Of a stretch of DNA of 64,000 nt, positions 37,197-45,448 are shown one piece after another. The number at the start of each line of letters is the position of its first letter. Within the stretch, counting starts at the first letter, position 1. The stretch lies in contig JADJAD010000004.1 of the NCBI GenBank assembly GCA_016704465.1, positions 310,001-374,000 of the forward strand. Reading direction: 5' to 3'. This DNA is from Gemmatimonadota bacterium. GTDB lineage: Bacteria; Gemmatimonadota; Gemmatimonadetes; Gemmatimonadales; Gemmatimonadaceae. Made by a program: the position numbers and the translations under genes. The notes below the pieces were generated by a model. The model did not search any database and was not told the origin of the DNA. It worked only from the letters and a program-made list of their open reading frames with translations.

Positions 37197-38381
37197 ATGT
37201 CCACGACCATCGACTCGACCCAAACCACCCCGTCCGTCACGCTCCCCGAGCTCACGCGAGACGAGATGGTGCGCTACTCGCGACACCTGCTCCTCCCCGA
37301 AGTCGGCGTGGAAGGACAGCGACGGCTCAAGGCCGCCCGTGTGCTGCTGGTCGGGGCCGGAGGACTCGGCTCTCCGGCGGCTCTGTACCTGGCCGCGGCC
37401 GGAGTCGGGACGCTGGGCATCGTCGACTTCGATGTCGTCGACCTCTCCAACCTGCATCGCCAACTGCTGCACGGCACAAGCGACGTCGGACGCAGCAAGC
37501 TCGCCTCGGCGATCGACCGGCTGCGCGACGTAAACCCGCACGTGGTCGTGGAGCCGCACGAAATCCGGCTGACGTCGGAGAACGCCCTCGCACTGATTGC
37601 GCGCTACGACCTCGTGGTGGACGGGACGGACAACTTCCAGACGCGCTATCTCGTCAACGACGCGTGTGTGTTGACCGGACGTCCGAACGTCTACGGATCG
37701 ATCTTCCGATTCGACGGACAGGTCTCGGTCTTCTGCACCGCCGACGGTCCGTGCTATCGGTGCCTCTATCGCGAGCCGCCGCCGCCCGGGATGGTGCCGA
37801 GCTGCGCGGAAGGTGGGGTGCTCGGCATCCTTCCGGGCCTCGTGGGAACGCTGCAGGCCACCGAGGCGATCAAGCTGATTCTTGGTATCGGCGAGCCCTT
37901 GGTCGGCCGTTTTGCGCTGATCGACGCGTTGGGGGCCCGACAGCGCACCGTGGCGATCGGACGCGATCCGACTTGTCCCGCATGCGGCACGCGCGAGCTG
38001 CAGTCGCTGATTGATTACGACGCATTCTGCGGTGTTCCAGCCGGGCCCGAGGCCGAGGCGGCCGTCCCCGAGATCACGCCGGTGGAGCTGGCCGAGTGGA
38101 TCGCGCGAGGCGACGACTTCGACCTGGTCGACGTGCGGGAGCCGCACGAGTCCGCGATCGCCCGCCTTCCGGGCGCACGACTCGTTCCGCTCGGCGGATT
38201 TGCCGACGCCATCCCCACGCTCGACCGCGCACGCGACATCGTCGTCCACTGTCGCAGCGGTGCGCGCAGCGCCCGGGCGGTTCGCCAGCTGCAATTGGCC
38301 GGGTTCACCCGTGCCTGGAACCTGGCCGGCGGAATCCTGCGCTGGTCCGACGACGTCGATGCAAGTGTCGCCAAGTACTGA
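37197..38381 (+). CDS. moeB: MoeB/ThiF-type adenylyltransferase with C-terminal rhodanese domain
   Basis: 394 residues. The E1-like domain has RYSRHLLLPEVGVEGQ, the ATP loop VLLVGAGGLGSPAA, DFDVVDLSNLHRQ, DGTDNFQTRYLVND and two zinc CxxC pairs (CYRC, CPAC). A rhodanese domain from about residue 285 has the active cysteine in VHCRSGARS. It activates the Gly-Gly end of the preceding carrier protein and delivers sulfur to it. The fused rhodanese form is typical of MoeBR/MOCS3-like enzymes. No molybdopterin genes are adjacent; the nearest Mo enzyme is 12 kb away. The symbol reflects family, not proven pathway. Confidence 0.9.
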   Translation: MSTTIDSTQTTPSVTLPELTRDEMVRYSRHLLLPEVGVEGQRRLKAARVLLVGAGGLGSPAALYLAAAGVGTLGIVDFDVVDLSNLHRQLLHGTSDVGRSKLASAIDRLRDVNPHVVVEPHEIRLTSENALALIARYDLVVDGTDNFQTRYLVNDACVLTGRPNVYGSIFRFDGQVSVFCTADGPCYRCLYREPPPPGMVPSCAEGGVLGILPGLVGTLQATEAIKLILGIGEPLVGRFALIDALGARQRTVAIGRDPTCPACGTRELQSLIDYDAFCGVPAGPEAEAAVPEITPVELAEWIARGDDFDLVDVREPHESAIARLPGARLVPLGGFADAIPTLDRARDIVVHCRSGARSARAVRQLQLAGFTRAWNLAGGILRWSDDVDASVAKY

Positions 38382-38702
38382 GCGACGCGGCGGTGGACCG
38401 CGCCGTACCGCTCGGGCACGCGCACGGCGTGAGGCTGGAGGGCGGGCGCGAGGGGCCACAGGAGCGCCCGGTGTGCAGATGAATTGCAGGCGCGAGGGGT
38501 AACAGCGCGCACCTCCCCGTTCGCCCTCGTGCCACTCGTGCCACTCGTGCCACTCGGTGTGTCGCGCCCATCGGCGTGGCCGGCGCTCGCGGGGCGGAGT
38601 ACCTTGGGGCACGATGCCGAGCCTCGTCCGCTTCGCGCGCCGACTCGCGCGCCGTTTCTCCCCATCTGGCCCCCGGCGTCTGACCAGCGTTTCGTCTAGC
38701 CG
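38382..38702. other. intergenic region with a short 9-bp tandem repeat
   Basis: 321 bases between moeB and mutY with no supported gene. A 9-bp unit CTCGTGCCA occurs three times in a row at 38526-38552. Reading frames here are low-complexity. No promoter with both elements is evident. Confidence 0.6.
38526..38552 (+). repeat. three-copy 9-bp tandem repeat (CTCGTGCCA)
   Basis: Perfect copies begin at 38526, 38535 and 38544, followed by a partial CTCG. Noncoding by context. Confidence 0.85.
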
Positions 38703-39491
38703 ATGAAGGGAGCGGCGAAGCCCGCCAAAGCGGCGAAGCTCGCCAAGGCGGCGAAGCCCGCTGGAGCGTCACCGCGCTCCCGCCGCGCCACACGTCGGAT
38801 GGTACGACTTCCGGAGCCCGACGTGGCGCGTGACTTCTCGCGACGGCTCCGTCGGTGGTTCCGCCAGCACGGGCGCGACCTGCCATGGCGCCGTACGCGC
38901 GATCCGTACCATGTCCTCGTCTCCGAGCTCATGCTGCAGCAGACGCAGGTATCTCGGGTCATCGACTACTATCATCGGTTCCTCGCCCGTTTCCCTTCCC
39001 TCACTCGGCTGGCCGAGTCGCCGGAGGGTCACGTGCTCGAAGCCTGGTCCGGGCTCGGCTACTACGCCCGGGCCCGTAACCTGCACGCGCTGGCGCGCAC
39101 GGTCACGCGTGACGGAGGCAGCGCCCTGCCGGCTGACCCGGTTGCCCTGCGAGCGCTGCCTGGGGTCGGAGCCTACACTGCGGGAGCAGTTGCGTCGTTC
39201 GCCTTCGAGTCCCGGGCGGAGTTGGTCGACACCAACGTGGCGCGCGTCCTCGCGCGCGTCTTCGCCCCGCGCCTTGCCCCCAAGCGACCGCGCGACCTTT
39301 CGCAGCTGTGGCGCATCGCCGAGGCGGTGCTGCCGCCGCGCGGCAGCACCGCGTGGACGCACAACCAGGCGCTGATGGAGTTGGGCGCGCTGGTGTGCAC
39401 GGCGCGCATCCGCCACTGTACGCGCTGCCCGGTCCGCCGGCTGTGCCGCACCCGAATCGCGGAGCTCGCGTCCATGGACGTCACGCGCTGA
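38703..39491 (+). CDS. mutY: A/G-specific adenine DNA glycosylase MutY, short form
   Basis: 262 residues. Catalytic Glu in SELMLQQTQV, the helix-hairpin-helix LPGVGAYTAGAV, catalytic Asp in ELVDTNVARVL, and the [4Fe-4S] motif C-x6-C-x2-C-x5-C near the C-terminus are all present. It removes adenine opposite 8-oxoguanine. The C-terminal NUDIX-like domain that recognises 8-oxoG in E. coli MutY (about 350 residues) is missing. The N-terminus has an Ala/Lys/Pro repeat of about 30 residues; ATG 38799 could be the true start. Confidence 0.9.
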   Translation: MKGAAKPAKAAKLAKAAKPAGASPRSRRATRRMVRLPEPDVARDFSRRLRRWFRQHGRDLPWRRTRDPYHVLVSELMLQQTQVSRVIDYYHRFLARFPSLTRLAESPEGHVLEAWSGLGYYARARNLHALARTVTRDGGSALPADPVALRALPGVGAYTAGAVASFAFESRAELVDTNVARVLARVFAPRLAPKRPRDLSQLWRIAEAVLPPRGSTAWTHNQALMELGALVCTARIRHCTRCPVRRLCRTRIAELASMDVTR

Positions 39492-39500
39492 GACAACGCG

Positions 39501-39531
39501 AGAGGGGAGGCGAATGAATCGCCTCCCCTCT
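39501..39531. terminator. perfect hairpin between mutY and gltA (convergent)
   Basis: A 13-bp perfect stem (39501-39513 with 39519-39531, loop ATGAA) lies 10 bases after the mutY stop and 40 before the gltA stop. It lacks a T-run, so terminator function is inferred from position and strength. Confidence 0.65.
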
Positions 39532-39571
39532 GCGCCGCGCACCGCGTGCTGCTGTGACGCGCGAGCGCGTC

Positions 39572-40912
39572 CTAGAACTTGACCAGCTTCTTCCGATAGT
39601 CGAGCGCAGGTGTGAACGGCCGCTCGTCGTACCCGGTGTAGATCTGCCTGGGACGAGCGATCTTCTGCTCCTTGTCCAGCAGCATCTCCTCCCACTGCGA
39701 CAGCCAGCCGGCCACGCGCGGGATTGCGAAGAGCACGGTGAAGTAATCCGTGGGGAACTTCATGGCCCGGTAGATCAAGCCGGTATAAAAGTCGACGTTG
39801 GGGTACAGCTTGCGCGAGATGAAGTAGTCGTCGGACAGGGCGATGCGCTCGAGCTCCATGGCGATCTCGAGATCCTTGTCCATGCCGACCGACGCGAAGA
39901 CCTCGTCGGCGAGCTTCTTCACGATCTTGGCGCGCGGATCGTAGCTCTTGTAGACGCGGTGGCCGAACCCCATGAGCCGTCCCTTGCCCTGCTTCACGCT
40001 TTCCACGAAGGCGGGGACGTTCTTCATGTCACCGATTTCGCTGATCATGCGCAGCACCTGCTCGTTGGCTCCGCCATGCAGCGGGCCATACAGCGCCGAG
40101 ATCCCGGCGGCGACGGCGCTGAACGGATCCACATGCGACGATCCGACCGCGCGCACCGCATTGGTGGAGCAGTTCTGCTCGTGATCGGCGTGCAGGATGA
40201 AGAGGATCTCGATCGCCTTGGTGAAGACCGGATTCGCCTCGTACTTGGACTCCGACATCCGCGCGATCATCGACAGGAAGTTCTCGCTGTACGAGAGATC
40301 GTTGTCGGGATAGATGCACGGCAGCCCCTTCACGTGCCGGTACGCGTAGGCCGCGATGGTCGGGACCTTGGCGAGCAGGCGAATGATCGAGATGTCGCGC
40401 TGCCGCTTGTCGAAGATGTCCTTCGCCTCTGGATAGAACGACGACAGCGCGGCGACCCCCGCGACCATCATCGACATCGGGTGCGCGTCGTACCGGAATC
40501 CCTCGAGAAACCGCTTGATGTTCTCGTGGACGTAGGTGTGGAAGGTGATGTCATGCACCCACCGGTCATACTCCTTCTGGTCCGGCAGTTCACCGTTGCG
40601 CAACAGGTAGGCGACCTCGAGAAAGCTCGCCTTACCCGCCAGCTGCTCGATGGGATACCCGCGGTACCGGAGGATCCCGGCGTCCCCGTCGATGTACGTG
40701 ATTGCGCTTCGGCAGGACGCGGTGTTCATGAAGGCCGGATCGTACCCCATCAACCCGAAGTCGCTCTCGTTGACCCGGATCTGCCTGAGGTCACTCGTGC
40801 GGATGGTCCCGTCCGCGATCGGAACCGTATAGGTTGTCCCGGTCCGCGAGTCGCGGATCTCGAGGGAGTCGGTGGTGGCTTGTGGCGTTTGAGACGTCGC
40901 CGTCGTGCTCAT
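39572..40912 (-). CDS. gltA: citrate synthase
   Basis: 446 residues, normal for type II citrate synthase. An N-terminal beta region (LEIRDSRTGTTYTVPI) precedes the catalytic core with HADHEQNCSTNAVR, GPLHGGANEQVL, GFGHRVYKSYDPRA and a FYTGLIYRAMKFP segment near the end. It condenses acetyl-CoA and oxaloacetate at the entry of the TCA cycle. ATG 40912 has GGAGAG upstream (CGGAGAGACCGGGAC). An open frame continues upstream without homology. It is divergent from the TSUP permease gene. Confidence 0.96.
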   Translation of the reverse strand: MSTTATSQTPQATTDSLEIRDSRTGTTYTVPIADGTIRTSDLRQIRVNESDFGLMGYDPAFMNTASCRSAITYIDGDAGILRYRGYPIEQLAGKASFLEVAYLLRNGELPDQKEYDRWVHDITFHTYVHENIKRFLEGFRYDAHPMSMMVAGVAALSSFYPEAKDIFDKRQRDISIIRLLAKVPTIAAYAYRHVKGLPCIYPDNDLSYSENFLSMIARMSESKYEANPVFTKAIEILFILHADHEQNCSTNAVRAVGSSHVDPFSAVAAGISALYGPLHGGANEQVLRMISEIGDMKNVPAFVESVKQGKGRLMGFGHRVYKSYDPRAKIVKKLADEVFASVGMDKDLEIAMELERIALSDDYFISRKLYPNVDFYTGLIYRAMKFPTDYFTVLFAIPRVAGWLSQWEEMLLDKEQKIARPRQIYTGYDERPFTPALDYRKKLVKF

Positions 40913-41060
40913 GTCCCGGTCTCTCCGCTGATGTCGCTGCGAGGGAATCGATCGTCCGCGCAAGGTACTCAACTGCATCGTGGCTCGACATTGTCGACCA
41001 TCGACTCCCGTGTTCGACGCCCCCTCCTCCCCCCAGTCGCGGTGACCCGCGGAGACGCCC

Positions 41061-41879
41061 ATCGCCCCCCAGGCCGCTGAACTGACCCGTCTCGCCCTGA
41101 TCGTCGTTGCGGCCGCCGCCGGCGGAGCGGTGAACTCGATCGCCGGCGGTGGCACCCTGCTCACCTTCCCGGCGCTGCTCGGCTTGGGAATCCCGGCGTT
41201 GACTGCCAACGCCACGAGTACCGTCGCCCTGTGGCCCGGGGCAGCCGGCAGCATGCTCGGCTACCCCGGCGAACTGCGGGGCGCGCGCGCGTGGGCCCTG
41301 CGATTCGCCATGCCATCGCTCGCCGGTGGGCTGTTGGGCGCACTGCTGCTGCTGGTCACCCCGGCCGACCGGTTCGACGCTCTCGTCCCGTGGCTCGTGG
41401 TCGGTGCGACCACGCTCTTTCTGGTCCAGCGTCCGGCGATGCAATGGGTACGCGCCCATCGGCCGCACCCGCCGAGCGAGGGCGCCGAGGATGGCCCCCC
41501 TGACCCGGCCCGACGCCCCCCGCCAGCGAACGCGATCGCCTACCAGTTCCTCGTCGCGGTGTACGGCGGCTATTTCGGCGCCGGCATCGGGATCCTCATG
41601 CTCGCTGCGCTCGGCTTCATGGGATTCACCAACATTCACCGGATGAACGGCCTGAAGAACTGGGGGGGACTCTGCATCAACTTCATGGCGGCCGTGACGT
41701 TCGCGTTCAGTGGATTGGTGGACTGGCCGGTCGCCCTTGCCATGGCGATCGGGGCGGCCGTCGGCGGGTACGGTGGTTCCCGGCTGGCGCAGCGCGTCCG
41801 GCAGGAGCGGGTGCGGCAAGCCATCATCCTGATCGGGTTCGGCAGTGGTATCTGGCTCTTCTTCGGTCGCGGCGGGTGA
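41061..41879 (+). CDS. TSUP-family permease (TauE/SafE), apparent non-canonical ATC start
   Basis: About 272 residues with roughly eight hydrophobic segments. The family hallmark NSIAGGGTLLTFPALLGLG is near the N-terminus, and its second copy GGYFGAGIGILMLAALGF is in the middle. TSUP proteins export sulfite, sulfonates or related anions. The first ordinary start in frame is GTG 41130, inside that hallmark; using it would delete most of helix 1 (LIVVAAAAGG). The frame is open from 41046, and ATC 41061 follows GGAG (41051-41054) by 6 bases. ATC initiation is possible, or a base is wrong. A sulfur role fits the MoeB-rhodanese operon 3 kb away only loosely. Confidence 0.78.
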   Translation: MAPQAAELTRLALIVVAAAAGGAVNSIAGGGTLLTFPALLGLGIPALTANATSTVALWPGAAGSMLGYPGELRGARAWALRFAMPSLAGGLLGALLLLVTPADRFDALVPWLVVGATTLFLVQRPAMQWVRAHRPHPPSEGAEDGPPDPARRPPPANAIAYQFLVAVYGGYFGAGIGILMLAALGFMGFTNIHRMNGLKNWGGLCINFMAAVTFAFSGLVDWPVALAMAIGAAVGGYGGSRLAQRVRQERVRQAIILIGFGSGIWLFFGRGG

Positions 41880-42063
41880 CCGGCATCACGGGCGGGCGGT
41901 GCGTCACCGCCTGCCGCGCGACCGTCTCAAATCGAGACTGTGGATGTCGCACCAATGAGCCGATACTGATGCACAGGACCCGTCGTGTTCCGCGAATACC
42001 GCGCGAGCACGGGTGATCCCGTCTTGCAGCTGCGCCGCCTACCCATCGCGATAGACCCGGCAT

Positions 42064-43287
42064 ATGAGCGTGTTGTCCTTCTTCGGCGGCAAGTCCGCCA
42101 AAAACGGGAACGGAGCCGCCCCGGCGCCCGCTCCGGCGCCTGCCATGGATCCCGAGGAGAAGGAATCCATTTCCCGTGAAATGGGCATCGTGCTCGACGC
42201 GCTCGGCACGCTCCTTCAGTACTACGGGCAGCACGCCTTCGACACCGATCGACGCAGCGGCGACGAGACGCGCCGGCTCGTCCACGGCTGGATGCTGCAC
42301 GCCACCATGGGCGCCCCACGCCCGGGGTCGCCCGACGACCGCCCGTCGGCGGGCATCTTCTATCGCGACTGGAAGGCGTTGGCGAACTTTCTCGGAGAGA
42401 GTCGGCGGGACGAGAGCAAGTACGTCGTGCGCGCCCTCGACGACATGCGCTCCGTCGTCTGGTCATTTGTCGCCGCCATCCACCAGGTCGTGGTGGAGGA
42501 GCAAGAGGAAACGCGCGTCACCGGCGATCACCTGGGCCGGATGCGGGCCGCCGTCGAGAGCAACTCGACCGACCTGATCAAGCGCGAGGCGCTGAACGTC
42601 GTGGGGGTCATGGAGCAGCTCATGGCGCACCGGAAGGAGCGCCAGCAGGAGCAGTTCGCCGTCCTCGCCGACAAGTTGAAGAACTTGGGGCGCGAACTGG
42701 AGGACGCCCGCCGCGAGAGCGCGCTGGACCCGCTGACCACGCTCGCCAACCGCAAGGCGTTCGACGAGTACATCACGCGCAGCATCGAGCTGCACTCCCT
42801 GCTTGGCCAGCCGGCCTCACTGATGATGATCGACGTGGACAACTTCAAGTCGATCAACGATACGTATGGCCACACGGCGGGCGACACAGCACTGCGCGAG
42901 ATCTCGAATGTCCTGGCCAAGACGTTCCTGCGTCGCGTGGACTTCGTGTGCCGCTACGGCGGTGACGAATTCGCCGTCATCCTGCAGGAGACCAAGGTCG
43001 GCAACGCGCAGCTCCTGGCCGAGCGGCTGCGCCGACAGGTGCAAGACCTCCGGCCCATCGACACGCTGCCGGTGGAGGCCGCCACGACCACGACCGAGGA
43101 CGGCGAGGAGACGCCACCGCCGCAGGTAACGCTGTCGATCGGGGTGGCGGAACTCACGGTCGGCGACAACGCCACCGCGTGGATCAAGCGCGCCGATGCG
43201 GCGTTGTACCAGTCGAAGCGCGCTGGTCGCGACACGGTGTCTGCCGCGTCGGACGACAGTCTCGAACCCGAAATCTCGGCGCTCTGA
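42064..43287 (+). CDS. diguanylate cyclase with canonical GGDEF and inhibitory site
   Basis: 407 residues. An N-terminal helical region (about 30-215, charged, coiled-coil-like near KERQQEQFAVLADKL) precedes a GGDEF domain (about 225-385) with DPLTTLANRKAFDEY, DVDNFKSINDTYGH and CRYGGDEFAVIL. RRVD, correctly spaced before GGDEF, is an inhibitory I-site, so product feedback is expected. It makes cyclic-di-GMP in the cytoplasm. No membrane or known sensor domain is recognised. The start MSVLSFFGGKSAKN is followed by an Ala-Pro repeat. Confidence 0.9.
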   Translation: MSVLSFFGGKSAKNGNGAAPAPAPAPAMDPEEKESISREMGIVLDALGTLLQYYGQHAFDTDRRSGDETRRLVHGWMLHATMGAPRPGSPDDRPSAGIFYRDWKALANFLGESRRDESKYVVRALDDMRSVVWSFVAAIHQVVVEEQEETRVTGDHLGRMRAAVESNSTDLIKREALNVVGVMEQLMAHRKERQQEQFAVLADKLKNLGRELEDARRESALDPLTTLANRKAFDEYITRSIELHSLLGQPASLMMIDVDNFKSINDTYGHTAGDTALREISNVLAKTFLRRVDFVCRYGGDEFAVILQETKVGNAQLLAERLRRQVQDLRPIDTLPVEAATTTTEDGEETPPPQVTLSIGVAELTVGDNATAWIKRADAALYQSKRAGRDTVSAASDDSLEPEISAL

Positions 43288-43320
43288 TCGGCGCAGGCGC
43301 CCCGCGATGACCGGCGCGGC

Positions 43321-43336
43321 CGCGGGCAGGCCCGCG
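43321..43336. terminator. GC hairpin between convergent diguanylate cyclase and EVE genes
   Basis: A 7-bp perfect stem (CGCGGGC and GCCCGCG, AG between) lies just before the EVE gene stop (43339-43341). Adjacent GC-rich sequence allows alternative folds. No T-run. Confidence 0.4.
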
Positions 43337-43338
43337 GG

Positions 43339-43944
43339 CTAGCCCGCGCGCGGGCCAGCGCCGCCCAGCCGCGTGACGATCGCCCATTCCGCGGGGGTGA
43401 CCGGAGTAATCGACAGTCGGCTCCCGCGCTGGAGCAACTCCATCGACTCGAGCCCCGGCGTGTCGCGCATCTCCCCGAGTGAGACGGCACGCAGGGCACG
43501 TACCGCCTGCACGTCGACCATCATCCAGGTTGGAGCGGCGGGATCGCTCTTCGGATCGAAGTGATCATCGGACGCGTCGAAGGCGGAATGGTCGGCATAC
43601 GCCTCGCGGGCCACGCGAGCGATCCCCGCCACTGCCGGCGGTTCCGCGTTGGAGTGATAGATCAGGACGAGGTCCCCCACGCGCATGTGGTCACGCATGA
43701 AGTTTCGCGCCTGGAAATTTCGTACGCCGTCCCAGCACGTCGTGCGATCCGTGGCCCGGACAAGGTCGTCGAAGGAGAACGACTCGGGTTCCGTCTTGAG
43801 CAGCCAGTGCCGCACGCCGGAGCCAGTGCGCGGAAGTGCGTAGCGGTGGAACCGCGGGGCGAGCGGGGCCGGGATCGGTGCCCCGCCCCGCTTCGACCCA
43901 GCGGTGCGTCCGCCAGACTGTCCCTGCTTTCGTGCTGCCATCAT
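43339..43944 (-). CDS. EVE-domain protein with basic N-terminal extension
   Basis: 201 residues. The EVE (PUA-like) domain starts near residue 44 with VRHWLLKTEPESFSFDDL and continues with WDGVRNFQARNFMRD, GDLVLIYHSNAEPPAVAGIA and a WMMVDVQAV segment. EVE domains bind modified bases in DNA or RNA. The extension before the domain is rich in Arg, Lys and Gly. ATG 43944 sits directly after GGAGGG; ATG 43941 is equally possible, and GTG at the domain start cannot be excluded. No modification or restriction genes are adjacent. Confidence 0.85.
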   Translation of the reverse strand: MMAARKQGQSGGRTAGSKRGGAPIPAPLAPRFHRYALPRTGSGVRHWLLKTEPESFSFDDLVRATDRTTCWDGVRNFQARNFMRDHMRVGDLVLIYHSNAEPPAVAGIARVAREAYADHSAFDASDDHFDPKSDPAAPTWMMVDVQAVRALRAVSLGEMRDTPGLESMELLQRGSRLSITPVTPAEWAIVTRLGGAGPRAG

Positions 43945-44040
43945 CCCTCCGTCTTGGCGCGTCCACTGGCCGACGCAACCTGCGCCCTCCATCGTCGAGA
44001 ATCGACGACAGAGAGCGCAGGATTCTCCCGCATCTCGCCG

Positions 44041-45336
44041 CTAGACGGCAATCCCCGACCGCGACGCCTTGATCATCTGCTCGGCGAACAGGTCCACCTC
44101 GTCGAGCGTGGTGTAGACGCTCGGTGTCACCCGCAACCCGTGGAACTCCGGATGCATGATCGCCACCGTCATGATCTTGTGCTTGCCCCACAGCCACTGT
44201 TGCAGCTTGGGGGTGTCGATCCCCTCGATGTTCACCAGCGCGATCGCGCACGACTGGCGGTCGTCGAGCGGCGTCAGCACGTTGAAGCGCGGATCCTCGG
44301 CAACGAGTCGTTTGGCCCACCGATCGCGCAGGTAGCGGAGTCGCGCCGCCTTGCGTTCCAGCCCGATCCCGCGGTTGAACGCCACGGCCAACGAGATCGC
44401 ATTGTGGTTCGCGGCAGGGTGCGTGCCGATCTCCTCGTACTTGCGGATGTTGCTGTCCTGCGCCGCGGCCGCGCCCATCATCGGCCAGAGCGACTTGATC
44501 TTGTCGCGCCGGACATAGAGGAAGCCGGTGCCGATCGGCGCGTGCAGCCACTTGTGGAGCGACGTGCCGTAGTAGTCCACGTCCAGTTCGTCGCGCGTGA
44601 ACGGGAAGTGCGCGAAGGCGTGCGCGCCGTCCACGAACACCTCGATCCCCTGCTCCCGCGCCAGCTGCACGATGCGGCGCACGGGGAGGATCTGCCCCGT
44701 GAGGTTGGTGATGTGCGTGACCTCGATGACGCGCGTGCGTGGCGTGATCGCCGCGCGGAACTGCTCCACGATGTAGTCGTCCGACGGGGGCGGGACCTTG
44801 AAGGAGATCTGCTTCAGCACGATCCCCTCGCGGCGCACACGCTGCTCCCACGTGGTGATCATCCGACCGTAGTTCTGGTTGGTGACGATCACTTCGTCGC
44901 CACGCTTGAGGTCGAGTCCCAGGATCATGGTCTCGTTCGCCTCTGACGCGTTGCGGACGATGGCCATCTCCTCGGGGTCGCAGCCGAACATGCGCGCCAG
45001 GTCGCGACGCACGGACTCGACGCGCGGTTCGAGCACCTGCCACATGTGATCCACCGGGATCTGATTCGAGAACTTCAGGTCGCGGATCATCATGTCGAGC
45101 ACGTGCGTCGGCGCGGGACTCACACCGCCGTTGTTCAAGTTCACCAGCGTGCGATCGTCGTCGAACGCCATCTGGATCTGCGACCAGTACGCCTCGTCTT
45201 CTGCCGCCGCCAGCGGCGCCTTGTCCCGCACCAGATCCTCGGCGCGGAACAGGGTGGCAAACGCCGATCCCCTCAGGGCGGGCAGCGCGACCCCCGCGCG
45301 CATCATGGAAGACATGAACGTTCGGCGATCCGTCAT
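44041..45336 (-). CDS. Tat-exported class V aminotransferase-like PLP enzyme
   Basis: 431 residues. The N-terminus TDRRTFMSSMMRAGVALPAL is a twin-arginine signal (RRxFM then a hydrophobic run), so the folded, PLP-loaded enzyme should be exported. The class V fold shows NLNNGGVSPAPTHV, IVRNASEANETMILG, VFVDGAHAFAH and the PLP lysine in TSLHKWLHAPIGTGF, as in isopenicillin-N-epimerase-like proteins. Substrate unknown. ATG 45336 is chosen over a longer frame because it starts the Tat signal. It lies 112 bases after the histidine kinase gene, same strand. Confidence 0.87.
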   Translation of the reverse strand: MTDRRTFMSSMMRAGVALPALRGSAFATLFRAEDLVRDKAPLAAAEDEAYWSQIQMAFDDDRTLVNLNNGGVSPAPTHVLDMMIRDLKFSNQIPVDHMWQVLEPRVESVRRDLARMFGCDPEEMAIVRNASEANETMILGLDLKRGDEVIVTNQNYGRMITTWEQRVRREGIVLKQISFKVPPPSDDYIVEQFRAAITPRTRVIEVTHITNLTGQILPVRRIVQLAREQGIEVFVDGAHAFAHFPFTRDELDVDYYGTSLHKWLHAPIGTGFLYVRRDKIKSLWPMMGAAAAQDSNIRKYEEIGTHPAANHNAISLAVAFNRGIGLERKAARLRYLRDRWAKRLVAEDPRFNVLTPLDDRQSCAIALVNIEGIDTPKLQQWLWGKHKIMTVAIMHPEFHGLRVTPSVYTTLDEVDLFAEQMIKASRSGIAV

Positions 45337-45448
45337 GCGTGCCTCGCGGCGAAAGGAGTGTGGAAACCCGATCGTGCAAGTTGCCGCCGAAGCGCGATCT
45401 CGTCCAGAGCACCCGTTCGGTTGGGGTCCGCGGAGCGCGGAGCGGACG

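Noticed and set aside
38484..38699. Possible 71-residue protein between moeB and mutY
   Set aside because: Encodes the tandem repeat and low-complexity sequence; no ribosome site and no recognisable domain.
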